DNA of 64,000 nt from positions 3,286,001-3,350,000 of the forward strand of contig NC_089394.1 in NCBI RefSeq assembly GCF_003171515.1, read 5' to 3'. Both the position numbers and the translations under genes were made by a program. Shown here piece by piece: positions 53,408 through 64,000 of the stretch (position 1 is the first letter of the stretch; every line of letters starts with the position of its first letter). Source of the DNA: Pyrenophora tritici-repentis (Eukaryota; Ascomycota; Dothideomycetes; Pleosporales; Pleosporaceae). A model generated the notes under the pieces. That model was not told where the DNA came from. It made no database searches and saw only the letters and a program-made list of their open reading frames with translations.

Positions 53408-53641
53408 GGTTATGAGCCCGGTTGCCTAACCCAACGTTATTGGTTTTAAACACCTAACCAAGTCACGAAGGACTTAGATTCGAGAAGGAATCAAAAACAC
53501 TCACCCAAGTCACGAAGGACTTAGATTCAAGCAGGAATCGGAAAAGAGAAAAAGTCGTGTACAACGCGGTTGACACGCAACCATACTTACACACACCGTC
53601 TCCACGCTCGAGAACCGATAACGACTGCACCACCCGCAGAA

Positions 53642-53705
53642 CATCGCCCGCATCGCCCGCATCGCCCGCATCGCCCGCATCGCCCGCATCGCCCGCATCG
53701 CCCGA
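53642..53705 (+). repeat. 9-bp minisatellite in the Copia-1 leader
   Basis: About seven perfect ATCGCCCGC units just upstream of the likely gag start. If translated from the earlier ATG at 53570 it would give an Arg-Pro-His repeat. Confidence 0.85.
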
Positions 53706-53728
53706 ATCAACCGCATCACCCGCACAAG

Positions 53729-56700
53729 ATGGCTGCAGAGAAGGAAGAATGGAAGATCCCCCAGCTCACAGCCGAAAACCACGATACTTGGTTTCGCCGA
53801 AACAAGGTCAAGCTTAAGGGGAAGAAAGTCTTCTATGTCTGCGAGAAAAATCTGGTACAGCACTGTCAAATAGCAACAGCTAGTAGACTAACGGAGGCTA
53901 TGGAAGAGTTGGAAATTGCTGAAACAGACAAGCATACCAAGATCCGCGTCAACATTGAAAAAAGAGACAAGTACCTAGAAGATGAAGCCACTGCAATCGA
54001 TCTCTTGTTTCGGTCGCTTAGCGAGGATGACCAAGCCCTCATTGACGAATACGATACTGCCTTCCAATTCTGGGCCTACCTACAAAAGAAGTACACCCAA
54101 ACTGACGCCACAACTGCCAACATATACATGACTAGAATTCAAACGTTCACATTTAATCCCGGGAACACGATTGTTGGATCATGGGAGAAGCTAAAGGACT
54201 ACCGACGTAAACTTGTAGCAGCAGACGCCGACACCAACGGAGCTTACAAGGACTCTGCACTACTACTCGTTCTTATCAGATCACTTCCGAAAGAATTCAA
54301 GACTACGATTGACACCTTAAACGCCCAACTTAACCTCACGGTTGAACAGAAACTTAAGTTTCTGGAAGAGAAGGAGGTTCGAGACCAGCAAGACGCCAAC
54401 GAAAAAGCTCTTCCAGCATTCCGAAAGACGGAGAAGTATGTTCCGCCTTACAGGCGTCGAAATCATAAGAACTCGCCACTATCGTCTGACTCCGAATCTG
54501 GTGCCAAATTCACGGTCCAATGCTTCCTTTGTGATGGAGCCCATGGCGTACGAGACTGCCCAAGACGTGAGAGAGCTCGAAAGCTCCTTAAGGAATACGA
54601 CGCTAAGAAATCATCTAAGCTGCTCGTTAAGACACCTAAGCAAAGGAATTCCCACAAAAGGACTGGCAAAGCATATGGAGCCGAAGAAGTCAATTCAGAG
54701 TCAGATGAATTATCTGAGACCTCAGACTCCGAACCCGAGGAAATTGAGACATGCCGTCTCTCAAAAGACATCGTCGGTAAGGCCTCTCCATCTACCTGGG
54801 CTGCCGACACTGGCGCATCCTCTCACATGTCTGACCAACCCTCATTATTTAGACGAATGATTAAGATCAAACGAAGAGTCGTTCGGGTTGGAGGGGGAGA
54901 ATTATATGCGGACTGGAAAGGAGAAGCTCAAGTGGTGTGTAAGGATGGATCGTCGACATGGCTGTCAGAAGTACTGCTTGTACCTAACCTTGGAGTCAAT
55001 TTGTTATCAGGAAGAAGAATTTGCGCAGCAAGCCTGAAGGGTCGTTTCAATTCACACGCACTATACTTCAAACTAGGAAAGAAGGTTATTATTGAAGCAA
55101 CTATGGACGACGGCCTCTACGTAGTGTCACACATTGCCGATGGATACCAAGAAACAGCATTTCTAGGCACGGAACTCCATGCACCAGTTAAGAGCGAGCT
55201 TAAGGTTAATGAAAAGGAGAGATACTTGCTGTATCACAGACGCTTCGCACACCTAGGACCTGCAAAGATTGCTAAACTCCACGAAGTTACAACTCTCCAG
55301 AAGAAGATTCAAGTTCCAGAGAAGATAGAAATCTGCGAAGTGTGTTCTCTGACGAAAATGAAGAACAGCATCCCTAAGCAGCTGAGAGAGCATAAGGCCA
55401 CGAAGCTAGCCTTAGTACAGTTTGACATTGCAGGACCCTTTCCAACATCTCTGCGAGGAAACAGGTGGTTCCTCCTTATTATTGACAGTTACACGCGAAA
55501 AAACTGGGTTATCCCGCTGAAGAAAAAGGGAGACGCACAAAGGGAACTCCAAATCTGGAAGACCTTTGTAGAACATCAAACTGGCGAAAAGGTTAAAGCT
55601 GCTGGAACTGACAACGCACCAGAACTTCTACAGCAAGCCGAGGAATGGAGAGTTACACAGGGCGTGGAAATTCAGCCTACAACAATTGCTTCCTCACACC
55701 AGAATGGACCAGCTGAGCGAAACATCCAAACCGCTGAAGCTGATATGAGAGCAATGCTGAAAGACGCTGGTTTACCAATTGAGTTTTGGGATGAAGCTGT
55801 CGAAGCAGACGCATACCTGCGAAACCGCACAAACACAGGACCCACGATCAATGGAAAGCAAGTCAGTCCTGAAGAGGCATTCACAGGAACGAAACCATCC
55901 ATTGACCACATCCGTGTATGGGGGAGCAAATGCTATTCTTACATCAACCCCAAAACGATTCCAGCAGACCAACGACATGACAAGCTCGTGGACCGTGGCA
56001 GAGTTGGAGTATTCATGGGATATTCTGAGACAACAAACAAGCAGTTCAAGTTCTATTCGCCAGAGCTTGGATACACCTCAAGGACAAGCCGATTATCAGT
56101 GGACGAATACACCCCTGGAGGAAAAGTTGAACTACGACTGCGAAACATACCAGCTGGACCACAAGGGACGCAGAATACGATGCCAGACCGAAAACCAAGA
56201 GGAAGACCTAGGAAGGATCTGGAATCATCTCCTGCAGAACCAATGGAACCACCTCCTGCCAAATCAATGGAACTATCTCCTGCAGAACCAATAGAACCAT
56301 CTCCTGTCGAACTAATGGAACCATCTCCTGTCGAACTAATGGAACCATCTCCTGTCGAACCAATGGAACCATCTCCTGCAGAAATAGTGGAGCCAGTTCC
56401 CGAGAACCCAATAGAACTGTCGTCGGCAGAGCTAACTCCCGAACCAGTTAAGCGTCACAGAGGAAGACCAGGGAAGCTAACGACTATTCCCCCTACTGCA
56501 CCATCTGATGAGCGGGTTCCTAATCTTGTGGACGAAGAGGGACCCGAAGAACCGTATACCCAGTCTGTACGAGAAGAGGAGGCTCCACGATACTTCACCA
56601 GACAAGCCAAACGAAAGAGGTCTAACGAAGAGGTTGTTGAGGACGAGAGATTTAGCAAGATCGTTAAAGCTATGCTAGCCCAAGCTGGCCTTATAGAAGA

Positions 56701-58330
56701 GCAAACACGACTATCTGAGAAGGCTTTTGCAGCAACCGAGATCGCAGGAATCCAGATCCCCCAGACACACGAGCAAGCTATCAACGACCCAAAGTATGGA
56801 AAGCAATGGAAAGCAGCAATACTTGAAGAGATAATCGCGTTAATGGAGAATCGAACCTGGGAGGAAGTTCCAAAGCCAAAAGACGCGAACATGGTTGATT
56901 CAAAGTGGGTTTTTACAGTCAAAACAAATCTCGACGGGACTGTTGAGAGGTTTAAGGCACGCCTTGTGGCAAGAGGTTTTACGCAAGTACACGGAACAGA
57001 CTACAACGAGACTTTCGCCCCGACAGTTCGCATGGACACCTTACGTCTGTTTATGGCCACTGTCGCAGCGGAAAACCTAGAATGTTTTCACTTTGACATC
57101 AAGAATGCTTTCACAGAGTCGCATTTGAAGGAAGAGATCTTTCTTAAGCAACCCCAGGGAGTAGAAGTTAAGAAAGGATACGTCCTTAAAGTTCTCCGCA
57201 GCCTATATGGACTCAAACAAGCTGCTCGTGACTGGAACTTGTTAATAAAGAAAGAACTTCTGGCATGGGGATTCGTGCAAAGCCTTGCCGACCCGTGCAT
57301 GTTTATCCACGAAGAAAAACAACTCCGTATCCTCGTCTACGTTGACGACATTGCTGTTGCCGCAAAAGATCGAGCTCAAATTGATTGGTTCTACAAGAAG
57401 CTTTCTGGAAGATTCAACACCAAGAACCTAGGGGAGATTCATAAGATCCTTGGAGTACGAGTTACGCGAGACAGAAAGCGCCGCACAATCTACCTCGATC
57501 AAGAACAGTACATACACGCAGTACTTGACAAGTTTGGAATGTCTAGCAAACAACACAGAGACAAGAAGATTCCATCCGCAGATTACACGTCATTTAGGCC
57601 AGCCACTAACAACGACACCCGAATCGACATCACTGAATACCAGCAAGTGATAGGGAGCCTTATGTTTGCTATGGTTCTTACACGCCCAGACATTGCATTC
57701 ACCCTCGGAAAGCTAAGCCAATACATGAGCGATCCAGCAGAACATCATGGCCATGCGTTGAAGAACCTGCTACGATATCTAAGGTCGACAGTAACAATGA
57801 AGCTACGCTACGGACCAGGGGGAGTACACTCGCAATTTGTCATCTACTCTGATGCTGACTGGGCAAGCGACATGGTAGACCGAAAGAGCGTTTCAGGGAG
57901 CACTGCAATGTTCTACGGAGGTCCAATATCATGGTCTAGCAAGAAGCAACGGTCTGTTGCAACGTCAAGCTGCGAATCTGAATACATCGCACTATCAACA
58001 TGCTGTAAGCAAGGCCAGTGGATTGCTCAAATGTTCAGAGATCTTGGGTTCCCAAAGTACATTGGAAAAGACACCAACAAGGTCCAGATGCTAGGAGATA
58101 ACCAGGGTGCCATTGCACTTACAAAGAACCCTCACCTTCACGAAAGATCAAAGCACATCGACGTCTGTTATCATTTTATCAGAGACCTAGCAGAACAAGG
58201 TAAACTCGACGTGGCCTACGTGCCAACTGTAGATATGGTGGCTGATGGAATGACAAAGCCGTTGCAGCGAGTCGCATTCGAGAAATTCAAGAACCAATTA
58301 GGAGTTGTCCTTAGACCGGACCTGCCCTGA
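53729..58330 (+). CDS. Copia-1 Gag-Pol polyprotein
   Basis: One open frame. I take ATG 53729 (MAAEKEEW, 1533 residues) as the start; an in-frame ATG at 53570 would add 53 residues of Arg-Pro-His repeat. Order: Gag-like UBN2 region (FWAYLQKKYTQTD); zinc knuckle CFLCDGAHGVRDC; aspartic protease AADTGASSHMS; GAG-pre-integrase HRRFAHLGPAK; integrase HTH-zinc part and core (QFDIAGPFPTSLRG, GTDNAPE, SSHQNGPAERN); a 24-bp minisatellite coding MEPSPVEL-type repeats (about 56215-56420); reverse transcriptase (SKWVFTVK, RLVARGFTQ, LVYVDDIAVAA); and RNase H (IYSDADWASDMVDRKS, SSCESEYIAL). Integrase before reverse transcriptase defines Ty1/Copia. No stop or frameshift. Confidence 0.93.
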   Translation: MAAEKEEWKIPQLTAENHDTWFRRNKVKLKGKKVFYVCEKNLVQHCQIATASRLTEAMEELEIAETDKHTKIRVNIEKRDKYLEDEATAIDLLFRSLSEDDQALIDEYDTAFQFWAYLQKKYTQTDATTANIYMTRIQTFTFNPGNTIVGSWEKLKDYRRKLVAADADTNGAYKDSALLLVLIRSLPKEFKTTIDTLNAQLNLTVEQKLKFLEEKEVRDQQDANEKALPAFRKTEKYVPPYRRRNHKNSPLSSDSESGAKFTVQCFLCDGAHGVRDCPRRERARKLLKEYDAKKSSKLLVKTPKQRNSHKRTGKAYGAEEVNSESDELSETSDSEPEEIETCRLSKDIVGKASPSTWAADTGASSHMSDQPSLFRRMIKIKRRVVRVGGGELYADWKGEAQVVCKDGSSTWLSEVLLVPNLGVNLLSGRRICAASLKGRFNSHALYFKLGKKVIIEATMDDGLYVVSHIADGYQETAFLGTELHAPVKSELKVNEKERYLLYHRRFAHLGPAKIAKLHEVTTLQKKIQVPEKIEICEVCSLTKMKNSIPKQLREHKATKLALVQFDIAGPFPTSLRGNRWFLLIIDSYTRKNWVIPLKKKGDAQRELQIWKTFVEHQTGEKVKAAGTDNAPELLQQAEEWRVTQGVEIQPTTIASSHQNGPAERNIQTAEADMRAMLKDAGLPIEFWDEAVEADAYLRNRTNTGPTINGKQVSPEEAFTGTKPSIDHIRVWGSKCYSYINPKTIPADQRHDKLVDRGRVGVFMGYSETTNKQFKFYSPELGYTSRTSRLSVDEYTPGGKVELRLRNIPAGPQGTQNTMPDRKPRGRPRKDLESSPAEPMEPPPAKSMELSPAEPIEPSPVELMEPSPVELMEPSPVEPMEPSPAEIVEPVPENPIELSSAELTPEPVKRHRGRPGKLTTIPPTAPSDERVPNLVDEEGPEEPYTQSVREEEAPRYFTRQAKRKRSNEEVVEDERFSKIVKAMLAQAGLIEEQTRLSEKAFAATEIAGIQIPQTHEQAINDPKYGKQWKAAILEEIIALMENRTWEEVPKPKDANMVDSKWVFTVKTNLDGTVERFKARLVARGFTQVHGTDYNETFAPTVRMDTLRLFMATVAAENLECFHFDIKNAFTESHLKEEIFLKQPQGVEVKKGYVLKVLRSLYGLKQAARDWNLLIKKELLAWGFVQSLADPCMFIHEEKQLRILVYVDDIAVAAKDRAQIDWFYKKLSGRFNTKNLGEIHKILGVRVTRDRKRRTIYLDQEQYIHAVLDKFGMSSKQHRDKKIPSADYTSFRPATNNDTRIDITEYQQVIGSLMFAMVLTRPDIAFTLGKLSQYMSDPAEHHGHALKNLLRYLRSTVTMKLRYGPGGVHSQFVIYSDADWASDMVDRKSVSGSTAMFYGGPISWSSKKQRSVATSSCESEYIALSTCCKQGQWIAQMFRDLGFPKYIGKDTNKVQMLGDNQGAIALTKNPHLHERSKHIDVCYHFIRDLAEQGKLDVAYVPTVDMVADGMTKPLQRVAFEKFKNQLGVVLRPDLP

Positions 58331-58337
58331 GGGGGAG

Positions 58338-58574
58338 TGTTGAGAAGATGTAAGGTTCAGTCCAGGTCGGCGGGGATGAGGCTCGTGGAAGTAAGCCCGA
58401 GCAGAAGGACCGACGCGGAATGATGATCTGTCATGTAAATCCCCAGATCATCATGATAATAAGAAGACAGAACAACAGCTCTTAGTGTAGTTCAATCCAA
58501 TACGTGGTGACCTAACATACCTCTACTCGGTTCCCTATGGTAGTCATACCACCAGAGGAGACCTTGTTCCAATA
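58338..58574 (+). repeat. Copia-1 3' LTR
   Basis: 237 bp, no difference from the 5' LTR found. Preceded by the polypurine tract at 58329-58337. Confidence 0.92.
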
Positions 58575-58604
58575 TTATTATTATTATTCCATTTAGAGTC
58601 CTTT
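58575..58604 (-). repeat. LINE 3' end fragment (split by Copia-1)
   Basis: ATT units followed by CCATTTAGAGTCCTTT, the reverse complement of the LINE end at about 20594-20630. With 53152-53170 it shows that Copia-1 jumped into a LINE tail. Confidence 0.65.
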
Positions 58605-58791
58605 TGTCCGATTGAGGCGAGGTTTTGCTCCATGATCGAGCCGATGGTGGTTGGGGAAGGACATGAGACCCCCAAACCAGGGCTAGCGCCGGGACTTAGC
58701 ACTGCCAAGCCCGAGGCGAGGCCACCTCCCACAGACAGAGCCGTAGACAGAGACAGACAATACACTTGATCCCATCCATAAAAATCTGACA
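58605..58791 (+). repeat. Copia-2 5' LTR
   Basis: 187 bp; lacks CT in the block TACACTCTTGATCC relative to the 3' LTR. Confidence 0.88.
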
Positions 58792-58930
58792 ATTAAGAGT
58801 CTCACTGCCTGTACCGAGTACAGAAGAGTCAATCAAAGTTACTTTATACTACAAATACCGTCATTACGACGATCCCCACGCTACAACACGTAAGCGCCGA
58901 ACCGAAGAGTCATCAAAACTCATCGACAAG

Positions 58931-61900
58931 ATGTCTGTACCATCAAACAGAGATCCAACAGTGATCCTAACGGATTATACCAATTGGGCTAAATAGTACC
59001 AACAACTACAAGCGGAATGCGCCGCATACCAAGTGTGGGAAAAGGTAGATCCAAAGCAACGCGGGATCCCTCTAATAGAACCACAACCACCACTAGCTCC
59101 ACTTATCGGAAGCTATCAGCCATCAACTGCAGCGACGAATCTGCACGTTACCCAATATCGCCAAGCGATCGGCGACGATAGCGCCGAAGCGCCAGCCTAC
59201 GTACCGGTACGACCCTCGGACCTCGCGACGAACGCGAAGACGTCCTATAAAGAAGATATCGATTATTACCGAATACAACTAGAAGAGTTTAAAATACTTA
59301 ACCAGAGATATCAACAAGAGCGGACCGGACTCGGAAAGCTCACCGAGCACATAAGGAAGACTGTGTCACAACACCTCTTCTACAACTGCTGCAAGGCAGG
59401 TCTTTCCCATCGGCAGTGGATCGAAAACTTAGCCGCAAATGTTGGGATTGACACGAAGGAGGAACTCAAACGTGCGAGAGAACGTTACCTCGCGGCCCAA
59501 AAACCGATGAGGTTGTTAGCACAGTGGGAGACCTGGCTAACTGAGATGGACCATGCAATCACGGAAGGCAAGGCCCTTGGCATACCTGAATGCCAAGACG
59601 AAGAGTTTATCAAGGAGGACTTTGTCAAAGCAGTTCTCAAACCATCACCAGAATGGACTACCGCGTTCATGGCCGGTGGAAATAAAGACCCACGTGTCAC
59701 TGTACGGATGATGATTAAACAGTTCCGAGAGTACGCCTCACTGTTGCATCCGATCAAACACAAGGTCCCGAAGGCCGCCTTTGTAGCAAGTAGACCTCAA
59801 CTGAACGGCGAAGACGCAGATAACGCCGCCGAGAAGGCCCCAGGAAAGCGAGGTCGCGGCAAAAGCCGAAGGACTCCCGGACCGGGCAAGGATAGGAAAC
59901 AATGCAAGGTATGCGACCAACAGCACGAACTAAAGAATTGTTGGTACGCGTTTCCGCACAACGCACCTGTTTGGTGGAAGCCACGTGAAACACTGAAGAC
60001 GATGGCTCAGCACCGAATTGATAGCGACACTGATCTCGAACAAGAGATAAGGGGAGCCAAGAGAGCTAAATTAGGGACACCCCAGATTAAGAAGTCACAG
60101 AGCACTCCGGTAGAGGATACTGTCGAGTGACCAGAAGGCCGGAACATAGGCCAGATTAACCTTATGATATTTGCCTCATCATTTATGGCAAAGGAATCTA
60201 AGTACCCACTTCAACGTTCTTACATAATGGACTCCGGAACCACTATACACGTCGGCAACGACCTCGGACGATTCACGGATATTCGACCGCCTATGACAGG
60301 AGACTTCCTCTGGGCAGGCAATACAAGGGTGTGGATTAAGGCATACGGTTCAGTTACTCTGAGAGTGGATAGCGCAGACGGTCACCGTCTCCTCTACCTC
60401 GAGAACGTCGCCTACTGCCCTGACCTACACTGCAGTCTTGTCTCCTTCCGGATACTCCGCCGGCAAGGTCTTTGGTGGGACACCAAATCCGACCCAACAA
60501 TCCTCCGACGGTCCGACGATAGCGAACTGGCAGTACTACACGAGAAGTACGGACAATGGATACTGGAACTCAATGACGCTGAGGCGCGAGCAGCGTTTTC
60601 AACGCAGCAGCCAACGCGCAGGACAGCCGTACGAAAACGAGCTGAGGCTATAGTCTGGCACAAGAGACTTGGCCACCCTGGATCCGACGCCCTAGAACAC
60701 CTAGTGAACCAATCTGAGGGGGTGAAGATCGTCGGGGTCCCCACAGTGAAATGCGATGCCTGTGGGATATCAAAGTCGAAGCGAATGATACGACGGACGC
60801 CCCGGACTATTTTGGAAGGTCCGGGAGAGCGAGTTGCGATCGACTTTCACGACTACGAAGCAGAAAGTACGACCAAGGAGAAGAGTCAGATGCTTATTAA
60901 CTGCCGCGTTACGGGATACATATGGGATTTCTATCTTAGTGACAACCGAACGGCAAGAGTCATCCTTAAGAGCCTTAAGATGTTCGTCACCTTCATGATG
61001 AATCAATTTGGTATAACGGTAAAGGTTATTGAGACGGACAACGAGATATTTTCCGTGAAGCCAGAGGTCGCCAGATGGTGCAGAACAAGAGGTATAGTAC
61101 TCGAGCCTTCCGCCCCCGATACGCAAGCGCAAAACGGAGGAGCCGAACGCTCAGGGGGTGTGGTAAAAGAAAAGGGTCGAGCAATGCGACTCGATGCACA
61201 TCTGCCGTGGGACCAATGGCCGGAAATCGCCCGGACCGCCGTCTACCTACACAACAGGACGCCGAAATATCAGAACCGCTGGAGATCTCCATACGAGATG
61301 TTCTTCACGGCAATCGCTTTCCAGAATGGAGTTGTTACATCACCACGCAAGCCCAACCTGTCGCATTTATGAGCGTACGGCTGTAAGGCATTTGCGATGA
61401 CGGATGACACGAAGCGAGGAAAAGGACGTCTACAGAGATTTGACCCGAAAGCCTGGATAGGGTACTTAGTTGGTTACCGTTCGACGAACATATTCCGAAT
61501 ATGGGTACCATCTATAGGCAAGGTCATTAGCACTCGCGACGTTGTATTCGACGAGGAAGTCGTATACAGTGGAGAGCATAAAGAGGTTATGGACAATCTT
61601 ATACATAGCACCACAGAGGAGATAGCAGCATGGATTCGAACTATTGAACTGCCTCCTAGACCAAATCCCACACGGGAAGAACTTGGAACTTTCTACGAAG
61701 ATGAGACCATTGCTAGAGCGCCGGAAAATGGGCGGCTCGAGTATGATGAGGCGGGAAGGAAGGTAGTACCTTATCCGACGCCACCACATACGCCCCCACC
61801 GGCAGCACTGCTTGCTCAAATGCTAACTAATGTGGAACACCCCTTCAGGGACGATGATACCGGAGGCTACGGCCTACAATCCGAAGAGACTGCCTACGGG

Positions 61901-63721
61901 AAACAAGGTCTTGACACTGGCTACGGCAAACAAGGTCTCGCGAGTGGTATCCTCCATCCGGAACACAGGATGTTGAAGGAGCCATGGGCAGCCGCCTTTA
62001 TGGCAGGCACCAAGGCAGGAAACGTTCAAAACTTGGCAGGAGAGCGACTGGACAAGGCAAAGCTTGAGCGTATAATGCGAAACGGCAAGAAGCCTCATCG
62101 CAGCCAGCTGCCACCGCCTCCCCAAGCGAACGGCCTGCGAGAGGATCACGAGTTGTTCCATTTTTTCAAAGAGGCTGAGATTACACATCTCCATAGCCAC
62201 AAGGAAACCAGATCCTGGTCAGAGGTCCCGGCGAAGACGGCTCGGAAGACCGACCAGCAGGTACTGGACTCAATGTGGGTATACACCTACAAATTTGACA
62301 AGCACCATCGATTCCAGAAGTGTAAGGCGCGATTGGTAGTGCGTGGAGACCAGCAACGAAATGTCACCGCACAAGAAACCTACGCTGCTACACTAGCCGG
62401 AAGATCGTTTCGGATGCTAGTGTCGATTGCGGCCCGGTTTGACCTAGAGCTGAAGCAATACGACGTATCGAACGCCTTCGTCAACGCAGATATTGATCGA
62501 ACAGTGTACATGCGGATGCCCCCAGGATACAGGAAGCAGGGAACAATACTGCAACTAAACAAAGCGCTGTACGGCCTACGGATCTCGCCATTGCTCTGGC
62601 AAAGACACTTCACTGCCTTCCTCCTAGAAATCGGGTTCTCGCCAGTTCCCCACGAACCTTGCTGCATGATCCGAGACGGAGTGTTCATCTTCTTTTATGT
62701 TGATGACATTATCCTTGCCTCTTCGAAACGGCACGCGGAAGTAGCTCAGAAAGTGGAAGAGGAACTGAAACAGCGATACAACCTGACCGGAGGAAAGGAT
62801 TTGCAGTGGTTTTTAGGAGTAGAAGTTATACGGGACCGAGAGAAGCGAAAGATCTGGCTGTCACAGAAAGCTTATGTTGAGAAGATTGCACGGCTGGCAA
62901 CGAACAAGGACCAACGACACAACACACCAATGGCTAGAGTCGAACTAGTTGCACGTGAGGGTTTGGCGACTCCTGGAGAGATTAACTTGTATCAACGCAA
63001 GATTGGATCGTTACTCTTCGCCGCCGTCAACACCCGACCCGATGTCGCATTCCCAGTATCACGACTCGCCCGGTTCCTAACAAACCCTGGTCCACTACAT
63101 CAAGAAGCCGCTGACCGAGTGCTATTGTACCTGGAGTCAACCAAGCTTCTATCCTTATCATTCGGAGGAGACGACCAATTGGTAGTAGCTAGCGATGCAT
63201 CCTTTGCGGACAACACCGCGGATCGCAAGAGCTCCCAAGGGTACGTTATCAAGCTATTTGGAGGACTGATCGCATGGAGGGCGAACAAACAAGATACCGT
63301 CACGACATCTACGACCGAAGCAGAACTCCTCGCGCTATCGCAAGTGGCTAAGGAGTCCATGTTTGTGCGGATGCTGCTAGAGGAGCTTCGGGTAGAGTTG
63401 ACGGAGAAGACAATTACGATACAGTGCGATAATACGCAGACGATCCGGCTGATCAACGAGGAGATCTCTCAGCTGACGACGAAACTCCGTCACGTGGACA
63501 TCCACAATCACTGGCTGAGGCAAGAGGCAAAGCGAAAGTCTATCAGAGTCGTGTATGTACCGTCTGGCGAAATGCTCGCCGATGGTTTCACGAAGACCCT
63601 GCCTGCCAACAACTGGCCCCAGTTCTTGACGCAGGTCGGACTGGTTGAAGTGAAGGAACGAGACGTAGAGGAAGCAGATCCAGAGGAAATTCTAGAGAAG
63701 ATGGAAAGTCTTGTTATATAG
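58931..63721 (+). pseudogene. Copia-2 Gag-Pol polyprotein with three in-frame stops
   Basis: ATG 58931 to TAG 63721 is one frame of 1597 codons without indels, interrupted at TAG 58994-58996 (after WAK, where a Trp is plausible), TGA 60128-60130 and TGA 61370-61372 (before AYGCKAF, where Arg CGA is plausible). Gag: residues 35-400 with knuckle CKVCDQQHELKNC near 59905. Pol: protease IMDSGTTIHVGND near 60222; GAG-pre-integrase WHKRLGHPGSDAL; integrase IDFHDYEAES, ETDNEIF, AQNGGAERSGG; reverse transcriptase SMWVYTYK, FFYVDDIILASSK; RNase H VASDASFADNTADRKSSQG, TSTTEAELLALSQ. The middle TGA separates Gag from Pol and could be a programmed readthrough, but all three also fit C-to-T or G-to-A decay. 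Confidence 0.88.
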
Positions 63722-63787
63722 TCCGGTATGAATGTCGCAAAGACCACTCCAGCTCAGGCTGCCGAGGAGCGCCGAGCTGAGGGGGTG

Positions 63788-63976
63788 TGTCAGATTGAGG
63801 CGAGGTTTTGCTCCATGATCGAGCCGATGGTGGTTGGGGAAGGACATGAGACCCCCAAACCAGGGCTAGCGCCGGGACTTAGCACTGCCAAGCCCGAGGC
63901 GAGGCCACCTCCCACAGACAGAGCCGTAGACAGACACAGACAATACACTCTTGATCCCATCCATAAAAATCTGACA
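63788..63976 (+). repeat. Copia-2 3' LTR
   Basis: 189 bp, preceded by the purine-rich GAGCTGAGGGGG tract. Only 24 bases of flank follow before the window ends. Confidence 0.88.
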
Positions 63977-64000
63977 GGTGTATTAGATTGTGGCTGTTCT

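Larger units (their letters stand above)
53171..58574 (+). mobile_element. Copia-1, complete Ty1/Copia retrotransposon
   Basis: 5404 bp with LTRs 53171-53407 and 58338-58574. The two 237-bp LTRs are identical by eye. Perfect 5-bp duplication TTATT on both sides (53166-53170, 58575-58579). A putative primer-binding site GGTTATGAGCCCGG starts right after the left LTR and a polypurine tract GAGGGGGAG lies right before the right LTR. Together with the open polyprotein this is a young, possibly active element. Confidence 0.95.
58605..63976 (+). mobile_element. Copia-2, near-complete Ty1/Copia retrotransposon
   Basis: LTRs 58605-58791 (187 bp) and 63788-63976 (189 bp) start TGTC and end CTGACA. 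They differ by two substitutions and a 2-bp indel. The flanking 5-mers (CCTTT and GGTGT) do not match, so no target duplication is seen. The solo LTR at 1468-1656 belongs to the same family. Confidence 0.9.

Noticed and set aside
1..64000. CRISPR arrays, operons, ribosome-binding sites and other prokaryotic features
   Set aside because: The spliced genes and retrotransposons mark a fungal nuclear sequence; the tandem repeats have no spacers.

Overview
The window reads as nuclear DNA of a filamentous ascomycete (Pezizomycotina). The genes have short introns (about 45-110 bp) with fungal splice sites. Two highly reducing polyketide synthases (HR-PKS) are present. The repeats are typical fungal ones: Fot1/pogo-type elements, a hAT transposase, Tad-like LINE debris, Ty1/Copia elements and MITEs. 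This is inference from gene content; no species is claimed.

Layout. 0-11.8 kb is a gene island dotted with small repeats. It holds a truncated hypothetical gene, an NTF2/SnoaL-like protein, a C2H2 zinc-finger protein, a two-exon cupin protein, a short-chain acyl-CoA synthetase (propionyl-CoA synthetase/ACSS3 type) and a DHA2-type MFS transporter that is split by a MITE. 11.8-27.4 kb is a transposon block: a truncated pogo transposase, an intact hAT transposase, a pogo relic split by a LINE, and three 2.1-kb pogo elements joined head to tail at single TA dinucleotides inside the remnant of a fourth. 27.7-46.7 kb carries two divergently arranged HR-PKS genes, PKS1 on minus and PKS2 on plus. They are separated by nested MITEs, another pogo copy and a 60-N assembly gap that hides the start of PKS2. 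46.9-50.7 kb has a Tc1/mariner relic with a small internal inversion, a solo LTR and a DHA1-type MFS transporter. 50.8-64 kb is one more pogo element and two nearly complete Copia elements; one has identical LTRs and an unbroken polyprotein.

How the genes may work together. Two HR-PKSs, an acyl-CoA synthetase, an NTF2/SnoaL-fold protein, a cupin and two efflux pumps are the parts expected of a polyketide biosynthetic cluster. I read the locus as such a cluster, pried apart by transposons and probably decaying. Both PKSs and the second transporter carry frameshifts. Most of those I could resolve are losses of one base from a short homopolymer, and they are densest near the assembly gap, so sequencing error must be excluded before calling them pseudogenes. 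No product is assigned. Coordinates of exon edges and repeat ends are hand-read and may be off by a base or two.
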